Part shown: positions 36,219-44,112 of the stretch, one piece after another
Layout of the letters: the number at the start of each line of letters is the position of its first letter
Position numbering within the stretch: the first letter of the stretch is position 1
NCBI RefSeq assembly: GCF_026343115.1
Contig: NZ_JAPEMC010000001.1
Location: 2,108,001 to 2,172,000, forward strand
Origin: Streptomyces sp. NBC_00102
GTDB taxonomy: Bacteria > Actinomycetota > Actinomycetes > Streptomycetales > Streptomycetaceae
Reading direction: 5' to 3'
Length of the DNA stretch: 64,000 bases
The notes under the pieces: generated by a model
Told to the model about the DNA's origin: nothing
Seen by the model: the letters and a program-made list of their open reading frames with translations, nothing else
Database searches by the model: none
Translations under genes and position numbers: made by a program

Positions 36219-36581
36219 ATGGAGTTCAACCGGGGTGACTCGATCTGGGAACTGATGCTGACGAAGCGCCCCTCCGACACGCACTTCTCGAAGTCAAGCA
36301 CTCCGGGCGGAGAGAGCCCTCTGGCGCGGGATGACGACAACACTCTCGTCACGCACGCCGTGCTATTCGACGGCACCAAGACGGCCCTGGCGATCGCCGC
36401 CACGTGCTTCGCGCTGGGGGTGGTTGTCGCGCCGCACGTCAAGAGCGTGCTGACCAGCCTCAAATCGAAGCTGCGCCGCCGGGCGGAGGAGACCACCGAC
36501 GCCGAGACCCCCGTTCCTCTCACGGTCGTTGCAGAGGACGAGCTGCAGCAGCCGGAGCCCCCTCGACTGCGCGCCGTCTAA
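36219..36581 (+). CDS. Hypothetical single-pass membrane protein
   Basis: 120-aa protein. A membrane segment LAIAATCFALGVVVAPHV lies at about 54-71, then SKLRRRAEETTDAE and a Pro/Glu-rich tail. No function can be suggested. The ATG at 36219 is the first good start; a longer frame upstream has poor codon use. Confidence 0.5.
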   Translation: MEFNRGDSIWELMLTKRPSDTHFSKSSTPGGESPLARDDDNTLVTHAVLFDGTKTALAIAATCFALGVVVAPHVKSVLTSLKSKLRRRAEETTDAETPVPLTVVAEDELQQPEPPRLRAV

Positions 36582-36699
36582 CCGGCTGGCCAGGCGCCGG
36601 CGCGGGACCGGGTCCATCCGCATCCCACTCTCCCAGAGAGGCGCGGCCAGGAGATTCGTCGCTCACCTTGAGCGCCACCTGGGCCTACAGCGGGCGAGC

Positions 36700-36717
36700 G
36701 TTTGGCCATGGCCAAAC
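36700..36717. repeat. 18-bp perfect palindrome
   Basis: GTTTGGCCATGGCCAAAC has no loop and lies 104 bp left of the tRNA remnant. It may be a protein-binding site of the island end. Confidence 0.6.
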
Positions 36718-36820
36718 CGAATCGCGGGCAGCGTCACACCAGCGCACACCGCGTCATACATATGCACCCGTTCGTCCGCTTTCCCGGCAAAGCCGCAGGT
36801 CACGATAGAAACACGAAACA

Positions 36821-36843
36821 GGTTCGAGTCCCGTTACTCACCC
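36821..36843 (+). other. tRNA 3'-end remnant, putative attachment site (right end of the island)
   Basis: GGTTCGAGTCCCGTTACTCACCC reads as a T-loop (TTCGAGT), T-stem 3' strand (CCCGT) and an acceptor 3' strand (TACTCAC then C). The 5' two-thirds of a tRNA are absent in front of it. An acceptor ending CACC is best explained by tRNA-His, but this is uncertain. A strong hairpin follows immediately, as after a real tRNA gene. Site-specific integration of an element into a tRNA gene leaves exactly such a fragment at one end. Confidence 0.6.
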
Positions 36844-36846
36844 TTG

Positions 36847-36884
36847 AAGAGGGCCCGGTCTGCGGAAGCAGACCGGGCCCTCTT
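36847..36884 (+). terminator. Strong intrinsic terminator after the tRNA remnant
   Basis: A perfect 17-bp stem, AAGAGGGCCCGGTCTGC with GCAGACCGGGCCCTCTT, and loop GGAA. The T-tract is short (the stem's own TCTT), but the stability is very high. It probably ended the original tRNA transcript. Confidence 0.85.
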
Positions 36885-37019
36885 CGTGTGCGGTCCCGTC
36901 GACGCCCGAACCTGCGGCGCCCCGCGCCCGGACCCGCCCCTTCAGGCTTCGGTACTCGCGCACTCACCCACCGTGACGGGTACGGCGGCGTACGGCGGGC
37001 GACGCGAGCCCCCGCACGC

Positions 37020-37364
37020 CTACGGCTCCTGCCGCGGCGGCGCTTCCCCCGATCCGGCGGGCGGAACCTGCGGGCGGCGCACCTTCAGCCGCTCGCCGGA
37101 AGCCAGCTCCGGCTTCAGGGTCACCTGCACCTGGTGGGTCGTCTGGCGGTCCAGCGTCGCACCGAGCTCGGCCGTCACCACGCCGATCCGGACTCCGCCC
37201 TTGCCGGTGCCGGACCGGTGGACCTGGACGGTGAAGGTCAGATTCACGTCCTCCACGGCGAAACCGATGTTCTGGCCCGCCGCGCCGGCGCGGGCGAGCT
37301 CCAGTTCGCCTCTGATCTGGCGGATCACCTCGGCCAGCCCCACGAAACCGGGTTCGTTCGTCAA
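37020..37364 (-). CDS. Trypco2 (trypsin-co-occurring domain 2) protein
   Basis: 114-aa protein of the Trypco2 family, known as a small companion of trypsin-like proteases in NTP-dependent conflict and signalling systems. The layout VGLAEVIRQIRGELELAR, then FAVEDVNLTFTVQV and GVRIGVVTAELGA, is the beta-rich Trypco2 pattern. The TTG at 37364 is used as start, with GGAGG just upstream. It is divergent from the protease gene at 37442, only 77 bp away, so both promoters share that gap. The last 35 residues are Pro-rich and probably disordered. Confidence 0.8.
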   Translation of the reverse strand: MTNEPGFVGLAEVIRQIRGELELARAGAAGQNIGFAVEDVNLTFTVQVHRSGTGKGGVRIGVVTAELGATLDRQTTHQVQVTLKPELASGERLKVRRPQVPPAGSGEAPPRQEP

Positions 37365-37441
37365 TTCGCCTCCACAGAAGGCCCGTTGAACCAGTGACGC
37401 ATCAGTATGCGACAGCTCCGGGCGCCCGTATAGTCCAGGGC

Positions 37442-39235
37442 ATGGCTGCGGACGGGGGAGTCCTGGCCGTCTCGTCGATGGAGACGCCGAGCTGGGCGGT
37501 GCGGCTCCGGGGAGCGGACGGTGAGATCGCGGGGGCCGGCATTCTGTTGAGCGCCGACCATGTGCTCACCTGCGCCCACGTGGTGGGCGGGGCGGGGGCC
37601 GTCCTCACCGCCGAGTTCGTCGGCGCGCCGGGGCACGGTGTACCCGCGGTCCTCGCCCGGGTGGACGGCGACGCCTACGTACCGGAAGCCCTGGACGAGG
37701 ACGGTGATCCCGGTGGGGACGTCGCCCTGCTGCGGCTGGAGAAGTCCCGGCCGCCGGGGGACGCCGTCCGGCTCCACCGGCTGTCCGCACCCGACCGCAG
37801 GGTGCGGATGTACGGCTTCCCGCTCGACCACAACGGCGGCATCTGGTTCCGTGCCACCGTCGTGGGCGGCTGCGGACGCGACGGGCAGGTGCAGATGAGC
37901 CCGGCCAGTCCGGGCGAGGTGGCGAGCCCGGGGTGCAGTGGCGCGGGGGTCGCCGACAGCCTGACCGGCGAGGTCATCGGGATGGTGCTCAGCGGCCAGC
38001 GGGACCAGCACGGCAACCTCTACTCCTACATGACACCCGCCGAGACCATCGTCCGCCATCTGCCCGGGGTCGAGGCCTATACGGTGGGGCGCGCGGCGGT
38101 CGACGCCCGGCTGCGCTCCACCGAGGACGACGCCGCCCGGGAGCTGTTCGACGAGCGGTTCGCCCAGCGCCTCGCCGACTGGCTGCAGGACGACGGCACC
38201 CCGTTGAAGATCAGCGTGGTCGGGCACGACGACGACGCGCGCGCCGCCACGCTGCGCCGCGCCGTCACCCTCGCCGACCGGGAGTTACGCACCGCGGTCT
38301 CCGTCGGCCGCACCTTCCTCGAACCGCCCGGCACCGTCCCGTCGGCCGGAGACCACGACCTCGCGTTGCACGCCGGGGGGCTGGCTTCGGCCGAGATCGC
38401 CGAGCGGATCGCCGAGCGCATGGGGCTGTGGCAGCACACCGGGGAATCCCCGGCCGACTGCATCAGGACGGCGAAGGTCACGCTCACTCTGGTCGTCGTC
38501 GGCGTGGACGAGGCGCTCGACCCTCCGGCGCTGCTGGAGCTCCTGGACGTACTGCGCGCGGGAGGCAGTCGCCTGCTGCTGGTCTTCCGTACGGACGGCG
38601 AACACCACCGCCAGGCGTGCCGGCTCCTGCTGGACCGGCCGGCACGGGAGCGCCGGGACAGGCTCGTGGAGCGGTTGCGGGAGATCACCGGCCCCCTCGC
38701 CGCGGCCGTGTTCGAGCGCCGCTCGACCGTGGTGCCGGAGAAGGTTCCTCCGCTCGACGCGGATCTGGTGGCCGTGCACGCCGCCCTCTTCGACCTGCTC
38801 CGGGCGAGAGCCCCTGGCGGCGGACCTGATCCGGCCCGGTACGAACGGCTGGCCGACCGGGTCTCCGCCCGGTTGACGGGACATCTCCGCCACCTCGACC
38901 TGCTGGCCGCCCGGCGCGACGAACTCACCGGCCGGCTGCGCAGCTACCACGTCCTGCACCAGCACGCCACGCGGGGCGCGGAGGATCCGGCGGTCGACGA
39001 GCTCTACCTGCGGGCCCACTCCCTGCTCCGGGCAACCCCCTGCGACGTGCGCGCGGCGGAGGCGGCGGTGGACGACTTCACCCACCGGGTCGACGCCGGC
39101 GGGGAGGCGGGGAGCGGTCCGGACGACGGGGGTGCGGGGAGCGGTCCCGACGACAGGTATACGGGGAGCGGCGCGGACTGCGGTACCGGGTACGGGGCCG
39201 TTTCCCCGTACCGCGACGGGGGGCGACCGGAATGA
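37442..39235 (+). CDS. Trypsin-like serine protease with C-terminal signalling-type region
   Basis: 597-aa protein. The N-terminal trypsin-like domain (about 10-210) keeps the catalytic triad: His in LTCAHVV (about 44), Asp in GGDVALLRL (about 92) and Ser in SPGCSGAGV (about 164). It lacks a signal peptide, so it acts in the cytosol. A second region (about 225-400) begins LKISVVGHDDDARAATLRRAV, which looks like a P-loop NTPase fold without the GK(S/T), and the rest is helical. The ATG at 37442 is preceded by TATAGT (37430-37435), so the mRNA may be leaderless; a GTG at 37394 is an alternative. Its stop overlaps the kinase start (ATGA). Probably the effector or regulator of the operon. Confidence 0.8.
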   Translation: MAADGGVLAVSSMETPSWAVRLRGADGEIAGAGILLSADHVLTCAHVVGGAGAVLTAEFVGAPGHGVPAVLARVDGDAYVPEALDEDGDPGGDVALLRLEKSRPPGDAVRLHRLSAPDRRVRMYGFPLDHNGGIWFRATVVGGCGRDGQVQMSPASPGEVASPGCSGAGVADSLTGEVIGMVLSGQRDQHGNLYSYMTPAETIVRHLPGVEAYTVGRAAVDARLRSTEDDAARELFDERFAQRLADWLQDDGTPLKISVVGHDDDARAATLRRAVTLADRELRTAVSVGRTFLEPPGTVPSAGDHDLALHAGGLASAEIAERIAERMGLWQHTGESPADCIRTAKVTLTLVVVGVDEALDPPALLELLDVLRAGGSRLLLVFRTDGEHHRQACRLLLDRPARERRDRLVERLREITGPLAAAVFERRSTVVPEKVPPLDADLVAVHAALFDLLRARAPGGGPDPARYERLADRVSARLTGHLRHLDLLAARRDELTGRLRSYHVLHQHATRGAEDPAVDELYLRAHSLLRATPCDVRAAEAAVDDFTHRVDAGGEAGSGPDDGGAGSGPDDRYTGSGADCGTGYGAVSPYRDGGRPE

Positions 39236-41628
39236 GCGGCACGGACTGCGTCAGAGGCGACTGCCGGGGCGGCCGGATCATGGTCACCGGCTTCTGCGAC
39301 ACCTGCTTCCGCCGTCCCGCCGCTCCTGCGGCGCGTCCGGCCCGTCCCGCCGAGGTCCCGGCCCGACCGGCCGAACCGCCGGCGTCCGCGCCCCGTCCCG
39401 TCCCTCCGCCCGTCGGCGCGCTGGACCGTGACGGACTGCTGGTCCTCCCGTATCTGCCCGCGCCCCCACCGTCCGAGGCGGTCCGGACCGAAGCCCGTCC
39501 CCCCTCCGGCGGCCGGCGCTGCGGTGTCGACAACTGCGCCGGCACCATCGGCATCTCGTACGACGGCGGCCCCGCTCCCGACCACGGGTTCTGCCCGCAA
39601 TGCGGTACGGCGTACTCGTTCCTGCCGAAACTGCGCCCCGGCGACCGGGTCGGCGACCACTACGAGGTGCTCGGCTACCTCGCGGTCGGCGGCCACGGCT
39701 GGGTCTACCTGGCCGAGGACACCCGCGTGCCCGGCCTGCACGTCGTCCTCAAGGGGCTGATCAACACCGGGGACGCCGTGGCCCGGCGGGCGGCCGTCGA
39801 GGAGCGCCGGTCGCTCACCACCCTCCATCACCGGGACATCGTCCGCATCGTCACCCACGTCGGGCACCGGGCGCCGGGCGATGCCGAACCGACCGGCTAC
39901 ATCGTCATGGAGTACGTCGGCGGCCGGTCCCTGGCCTGGATCCGGTTCGCCCCCGAGGAGGAACTGGAGCGGCTGTTCGGCGAGGAGGGCTTCACCTTCG
40001 GTCACGTGATCACCTACGGCTGCAAGATCCTCGGAGCGCTGGAGTACCTGCACGACCAGGGCTTGCTCTACTGCGACATGAAACCCGAGAACGTCATCCA
40101 CTACGGCCGCGAGATCAAGGTCATCGACCTGGGCGCCATCCGCCGGACCGACGACCGCTCGTCCGGGCTCGTCCACACGAACGGCTACGCGCCGTCGAGG
40201 AAGGAACGCGACGCACGCGGCTTCACCGTCGACAGCGATCTCTACACCGTCGGCCGGACTCTGAAGGTGCTCGCCGAACGGGCGTCCGAGCCCGCAGGTC
40301 TGGCCGCACGCTCCTTCGAAGAACTGATCCGCCGTGCCACCCACCCCGAGCCGGCCGCCCGGTTCCGTTCGGCGGCGGAGATGTCCCGCCAGTTGTGGGA
40401 GGTGCTGCGTGAGCACCAGGCGCTGGGCGGGCACGAGCCGTACCCGGAGCGCTCCACCCGGTTCGGGGCGACGGCCGCCGTCTTCGGCGACGACCTCGGT
40501 ACGGCCCCCGCGCTGGACCGGTGGACGCAACGCCCGGACGGCGGGGTGCCGGTGCTGCCGGCCGGCGCCCCCGATCCCCGGGACGCGGCCCGCGCCCTGC
40601 CGGTCCCCCGCCCCGAGGCCTCGGACCCGGCGGCGGTGCTGCTCGGCGGGCTCGCCGCCGGCACTCCCGACCGCATCGCCGAACAGGCGGAGACCGATCC
40701 GGCCCTGCGCACCGCGGAGACCGCGCTGTGGCTGTGCCGCGCCTATCTGAACGCGGGGGACACGGAGCGCGCCGGGGCGTGGGTGGCCCGGGCCGAGGAA
40801 TGGAGCGGTCCCCACGACTGGCGGATCTTCTGGCACCGGGGGCTGGCGCACCTCACGCGCGGTGCGGTGGACGAGGCGGAGGGGGAGTTCGCCGCCGCCT
40901 ACGCCGCGCTGCCCGGTGAGGCCGCGCCGAAGCTGGCCCTCGGATACTGCTCCGAGTACCTGGCCGAGCGGCTGCGCGAGCCCGCCGCACGGCCCCACGC
41001 CGCGGACGCCGGAGGGGCGAGGGGCCGTCCCCCGCGCCCCGAGCGGCCGCGGGCCGGCCAAGCTGCGGCCCGCGAGCAGTTGGCGGAGCAGTACTACGAG
41101 GCCGTCAGGCGACGCGATCCCACGCAGGGCAGCGCCGCGTTCGGAGTGGCCCGGCTGCGCCTGCGCAGGGACGGCCGCCGGTCGGCTGTCGACGTCCTGG
41201 ACGAGGTACCGACCACGTCCCGGCACTACGACGCCGCCCGTGTCGCCGCGGTCCGGGTGCTGACCGGCAGGCTGCCCGGTGGTTCCAGGCCGGCCGGCGT
41301 CGAACTGCGCGAGGCAGCCCGGCGGCTCGCCGGGCTGCACCTGGACGACAGCGGGGCGCGGGACCGGCTGGTGACCGAAGTGCGGGAGCACGCCCTCACC
41401 CACCGCCCGCCGGAGGGCTGGGGCGGCGGCTTTCCCGTCGGTGAGCTGTTCGGTCCGCAGGACACCGAGGAGGCCCTGCGCGGACTCCTGTACCGGTCGT
41501 TGAAAGGCCTGGCCGACCAGGCCCGCAGCGCCGACGCGCGGGGCGACCTGCTCGATCTGGCGTACTCGGTGCTCCCCGAACCGCCCGGCCCGCGCTCGCT
41601 GCTGCGGGGATGGCGGGGCACGGCGTGA
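39232..41628 (+). CDS. PknG-like serine/threonine protein kinase with zinc ribbon and TPR
   Basis: 798-aa soluble kinase built like PknG: zinc-binding cysteines (CGVDNCAGTIG then CPQCGTAYSF, about 99-128), kinase domain and a C-terminal TPR region (about 480-780). The glycine loop is YLAVGGHGWVYLAED, the lysine VVLKGL (about 172), the catalytic loop YCDMKPEN (about 280) and the metal site VIDLGAIR (DLG in place of DFG, as in PknG). An extra N-terminal Cys-rich piece (CVRGDCRGG, CDTCF) may bind another zinc. The two genes downstream resemble glnX and glnH, the known companions of mycobacterial pknG. Stop/start overlaps join it to the protease. Confidence 0.87.
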   Translation: MSGTDCVRGDCRGGRIMVTGFCDTCFRRPAAPAARPARPAEVPARPAEPPASAPRPVPPPVGALDRDGLLVLPYLPAPPPSEAVRTEARPPSGGRRCGVDNCAGTIGISYDGGPAPDHGFCPQCGTAYSFLPKLRPGDRVGDHYEVLGYLAVGGHGWVYLAEDTRVPGLHVVLKGLINTGDAVARRAAVEERRSLTTLHHRDIVRIVTHVGHRAPGDAEPTGYIVMEYVGGRSLAWIRFAPEEELERLFGEEGFTFGHVITYGCKILGALEYLHDQGLLYCDMKPENVIHYGREIKVIDLGAIRRTDDRSSGLVHTNGYAPSRKERDARGFTVDSDLYTVGRTLKVLAERASEPAGLAARSFEELIRRATHPEPAARFRSAAEMSRQLWEVLREHQALGGHEPYPERSTRFGATAAVFGDDLGTAPALDRWTQRPDGGVPVLPAGAPDPRDAARALPVPRPEASDPAAVLLGGLAAGTPDRIAEQAETDPALRTAETALWLCRAYLNAGDTERAGAWVARAEEWSGPHDWRIFWHRGLAHLTRGAVDEAEGEFAAAYAALPGEAAPKLALGYCSEYLAERLREPAARPHAADAGGARGRPPRPERPRAGQAAAREQLAEQYYEAVRRRDPTQGSAAFGVARLRLRRDGRRSAVDVLDEVPTTSRHYDAARVAAVRVLTGRLPGGSRPAGVELREAARRLAGLHLDDSGARDRLVTEVREHALTHRPPEGWGGGFPVGELFGPQDTEEALRGLLYRSLKGLADQARSADARGDLLDLAYSVLPEPPGPRSLLRGWRGTA

Positions 41629-41638
41629 GCACACGGCG

Positions 41639-43192
41639 GTGGGGACACCGCCGACGAGCAGGAGCACGAGCAGGAGCACGAGTACGAGTACGAGTACGAG
41701 TACGAGCAGGACGACGGGACTTCGACGAGGGGGCACGGACAGCGTGGACACGGAGACGCCCCGGACGGGCGGGACGGCCGGGCAGGTCGTGGTGGGGCTG
41801 GAGACGAGCCAGTGGAAGTACCTCTCCGACGGGACCGCGGACCCCCAGATGCACTGCGTCCTCAGCGTCCGGGTGGACGGTACCGGGGGCGGCGGCCGGA
41901 CGGACGGACCGATGCTCGCGCAGGTCCTCGCCGTCGATTGCTCCAGCTCGATGAGCTGGCCGGTGGAGAAGCTGCACGCGGCCCAGCAGGCGGCGCTCGC
42001 GGCGATCCGCAAACTGCCCGACGGAACCCCGTTCGCGGTGGTGCGGGGCGACCACCAGGCGGCCATGGTCTACCCGGTCACCCCCGGGATGGCCCTGGCC
42101 TCGGCCGGCACCCGGGCGCGCGCGGCGCGGGCCGTGCACGACCTGGTCGCGGGCGGTGGCACCTGCATCGGCACCTGGCTGGACCTGAGCCGTCGGCTGC
42201 TGGCGGAACAGGACGCGCCCATCGGACACGTCCTGCTGCTCACCGACGGCAAGAACCAGCACGACGAGCAGATGCCGCTCGACCAGGTGCTGGAGAACTG
42301 CGCGGGCCGGTTCGTCTGCGACGCCTGGGGCATCGGCGACCACTGGGAAGGCCGGGAACTGGTGCGCATCACCACCCGGCTGCACGGCCGCGCCGACTCG
42401 GTGCGCGAGGAAGGGGACCTGCCCGCCGCGTACGAGAGGCTGGTGGACGGTCTCCTCACCAAGTCGGTGCCCGAGCTGACGATCTCCGTGACCACGATGC
42501 CCGGTTGCTCGGTGCGCTACCTCAAGCAGGTCTTTCCCGCCAAGGCCGAGCTGACCGCCGAGGCGGACGGCGACGGCCGGTTCGTCACCCGGGCCTGGGG
42601 CGACGAGACCCGCCGCTACCAGCTGTGCCTGTCGGCGGACCCGTCGGGCCGCCCCCGCCAGGAGGACCTCCAGCTCGCGGTCATCGCCGTCGACGTCCCC
42701 GGAGGGGAGGCGCGGCTCCCACCGCCGCAGCCCTGCCTGGTGCACTGGACGCAGAACCCTGCCCTGTCCCAGCACACGGACGTTCAGGTCGAGCACTTCC
42801 AACAGCATCAGCGGCTCGGCGAGGCCCTGGCCGCGGCCACCGACGCCCACCGCGGCGGCAGGCTCGACCTGGCCGAGCACCAGCTCGGCCGGAGCGTCCA
42901 GCTGGCCCACGCCATGGGTGCCCGTGAGGTCCTCGACCGGCTGGCACGACTGGTGCACGTGGACGACCCCGAGACCGGCCGGGTCGCGCTGCGCCCCGGC
43001 GTGACCGCCGCCGACTTCGAACATCTGATCACCGCCGCCAGCCACAGCACCTACGGCCCCGAGTCCGGGAGCGCGGCGGGCGCTCCGACGGCAGGCGGGG
43101 CCACCGTGCGCTGTCCGCGGTGTTCCGACAAGTCCCCGGCCACCGCCAGGTTCTGCCCGTCGTGCGGCCACCGCTTCGAGGAGCGGCCGTGA
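41639..43192 (+). CDS. vWA-domain protein with C-terminal zinc ribbon
   Basis: 517-aa cytosolic protein. The von Willebrand A domain has an intact MIDAS: DCSSS (about 99-103), a Thr in GGGTCIGTWL and LLLTDGKNQ (about 200). The middle is beta-rich. The last 30 residues form a zinc ribbon, CPRCSDKSPATARFCPSCG, which may be a zinc-ribbon partner-binding tag like that at the kinase N-terminus. The GTG at 41639 gives a Ser/Thr-Arg repeat N-terminus encoded by a hexamer repeat; a GTG at 41744 (VDTETPRTGG) is a more normal start and equally likely. A GTG at 41625 overlapping the kinase stop is in another frame. Confidence 0.82.
   Translation: MGTPPTSRSTSRSTSTSTSTSTSRTTGLRRGGTDSVDTETPRTGGTAGQVVVGLETSQWKYLSDGTADPQMHCVLSVRVDGTGGGGRTDGPMLAQVLAVDCSSSMSWPVEKLHAAQQAALAAIRKLPDGTPFAVVRGDHQAAMVYPVTPGMALASAGTRARAARAVHDLVAGGGTCIGTWLDLSRRLLAEQDAPIGHVLLLTDGKNQHDEQMPLDQVLENCAGRFVCDAWGIGDHWEGRELVRITTRLHGRADSVREEGDLPAAYERLVDGLLTKSVPELTISVTTMPGCSVRYLKQVFPAKAELTAEADGDGRFVTRAWGDETRRYQLCLSADPSGRPRQEDLQLAVIAVDVPGGEARLPPPQPCLVHWTQNPALSQHTDVQVEHFQQHQRLGEALAAATDAHRGGRLDLAEHQLGRSVQLAHAMGAREVLDRLARLVHVDDPETGRVALRPGVTAADFEHLITAASHSTYGPESGSAAGAPTAGGATVRCPRCSDKSPATARFCPSCGHRFEERP
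41656..41709 (+). repeat. Nine tandem GAGNAN hexamers at the vWA gene start
   Basis: GAGCAG, GAGCAC, GAGCAG, GAGCAC, four GAGTAC and GAGCAG run without interruption. In the vWA frame they encode alternating Ser-Arg and Ser-Thr. Six-base units keep any frame, so copy number changes alter only the N-terminus or the distance to the start at 41744. Confidence 0.85.
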
Positions 43193-44112
43193 GCACCACC
43201 GGCCGGGACCTGGCCCGGAGACTCAGAGGGCTGGTGGCCCTGGGAACCGCCACCACCCTGGTGCTCTTCCTCGCCTACCGGGGCGTGCACGGCGACGCCG
43301 TTCCGCTGTCCGACGCGACCACGCCCGCGGTCCTCGCCGTCGACACCGCCCGCAACGCCCTGTACGAGGCGCACGACATCGTCCGGAACAGTGGGGCCGG
43401 CGGCGACACGAGCGGCGAGTTCTACACCCGGATCTCGGTCGCCCAGCAGAGCCTCGCGGTCGCCGCGTCCGAGAACGTGATGGGCCTGGAGGGCCGCCAC
43501 GACCTCCAGACCGTCACCGGGCTGATCGCCGTCTACTCGATCTGGCTGGACCGCCGGGGGCGAGAACCGGCCGGCTCCCCACTGCGCGCGGCCTACCTCC
43601 AGTACGCCGAGCGGGTCCTGGGCCCGGGGACCGGCGGCGACATCATGAGCCGTCTCGCCGACCTGCGCGCGGGGCAGGTGGCAGAGGCCCGGCGGCAGGC
43701 GTCCTTCCCCTGGCCGCTGTGGCTCGGCTGGGGCACGGTCGCGGTGCTCTGGACGCTGCTCTGCGCGGCGCTGCTGGAAACCCAGCGGTTCTTGCGACAC
43801 CGCTTCCGCCGCCCGGTCGACCTGCGTCTGCTGGGGGCCACCGCGCTGTGCGTCACCGGCGTGCCGACGCTGGCCTGGCACACGGTCGCCGTACACGGCG
43901 CGATGAGCGGCGCACTCTCCGAGATCGTGCGTCCGGTTCCCGCGGCCAAGGTGCCGGACACCGCCGACGACGTGCACGGAGCGCTCCGGCACGCCTGGTT
44001 CTGGGCGTCGTTGTCCGAGTGGGTTCTGCTGGGAGGAGTCGTGGTGGTGGCGTTGGCGGTGTGGGGACTGTGGCCGCGGATCGCCGAGTACCGGTTCCGG
44101 GTGCCGCGGTGA
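43189..44112 (+). CDS. GlnX-like membrane protein
   Basis: 307-aa integral membrane protein. A TM segment at about 15-32 (LVALGTATTLVLFLAYRG) is followed by an about 135-residue extracytoplasmic helical domain with TRISVAQQSLAVAASE, then TMs near 172-192 (PLWLGWGTVAVLWTLLCAALLE), 215-235 (LLGATALCVTGVPTLAWHTVAV) and 275-297 (EWVLLGGVVVVALAVWGLW). The first loop fits the sensor-like domain of GlnX, which in mycobacteria relays amino-acid binding by GlnH to PknG. The GTG start overlaps the vWA stop (GTGA). The GlnX match is by gene order and topology rather than by strong sequence identity. Confidence 0.7.
   Translation: MSTTGRDLARRLRGLVALGTATTLVLFLAYRGVHGDAVPLSDATTPAVLAVDTARNALYEAHDIVRNSGAGGDTSGEFYTRISVAQQSLAVAASENVMGLEGRHDLQTVTGLIAVYSIWLDRRGREPAGSPLRAAYLQYAERVLGPGTGGDIMSRLADLRAGQVAEARRQASFPWPLWLGWGTVAVLWTLLCAALLETQRFLRHRFRRPVDLRLLGATALCVTGVPTLAWHTVAVHGAMSGALSEIVRPVPAAKVPDTADDVHGALRHAWFWASLSEWVLLGGVVVVALAVWGLWPRIAEYRFRVPR

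Noticed and set aside
39004..42066. 1020-residue minus-strand open frame
   Set aside because: Shadow of the protease, kinase and vWA genes, all of which have conserved catalytic motifs.
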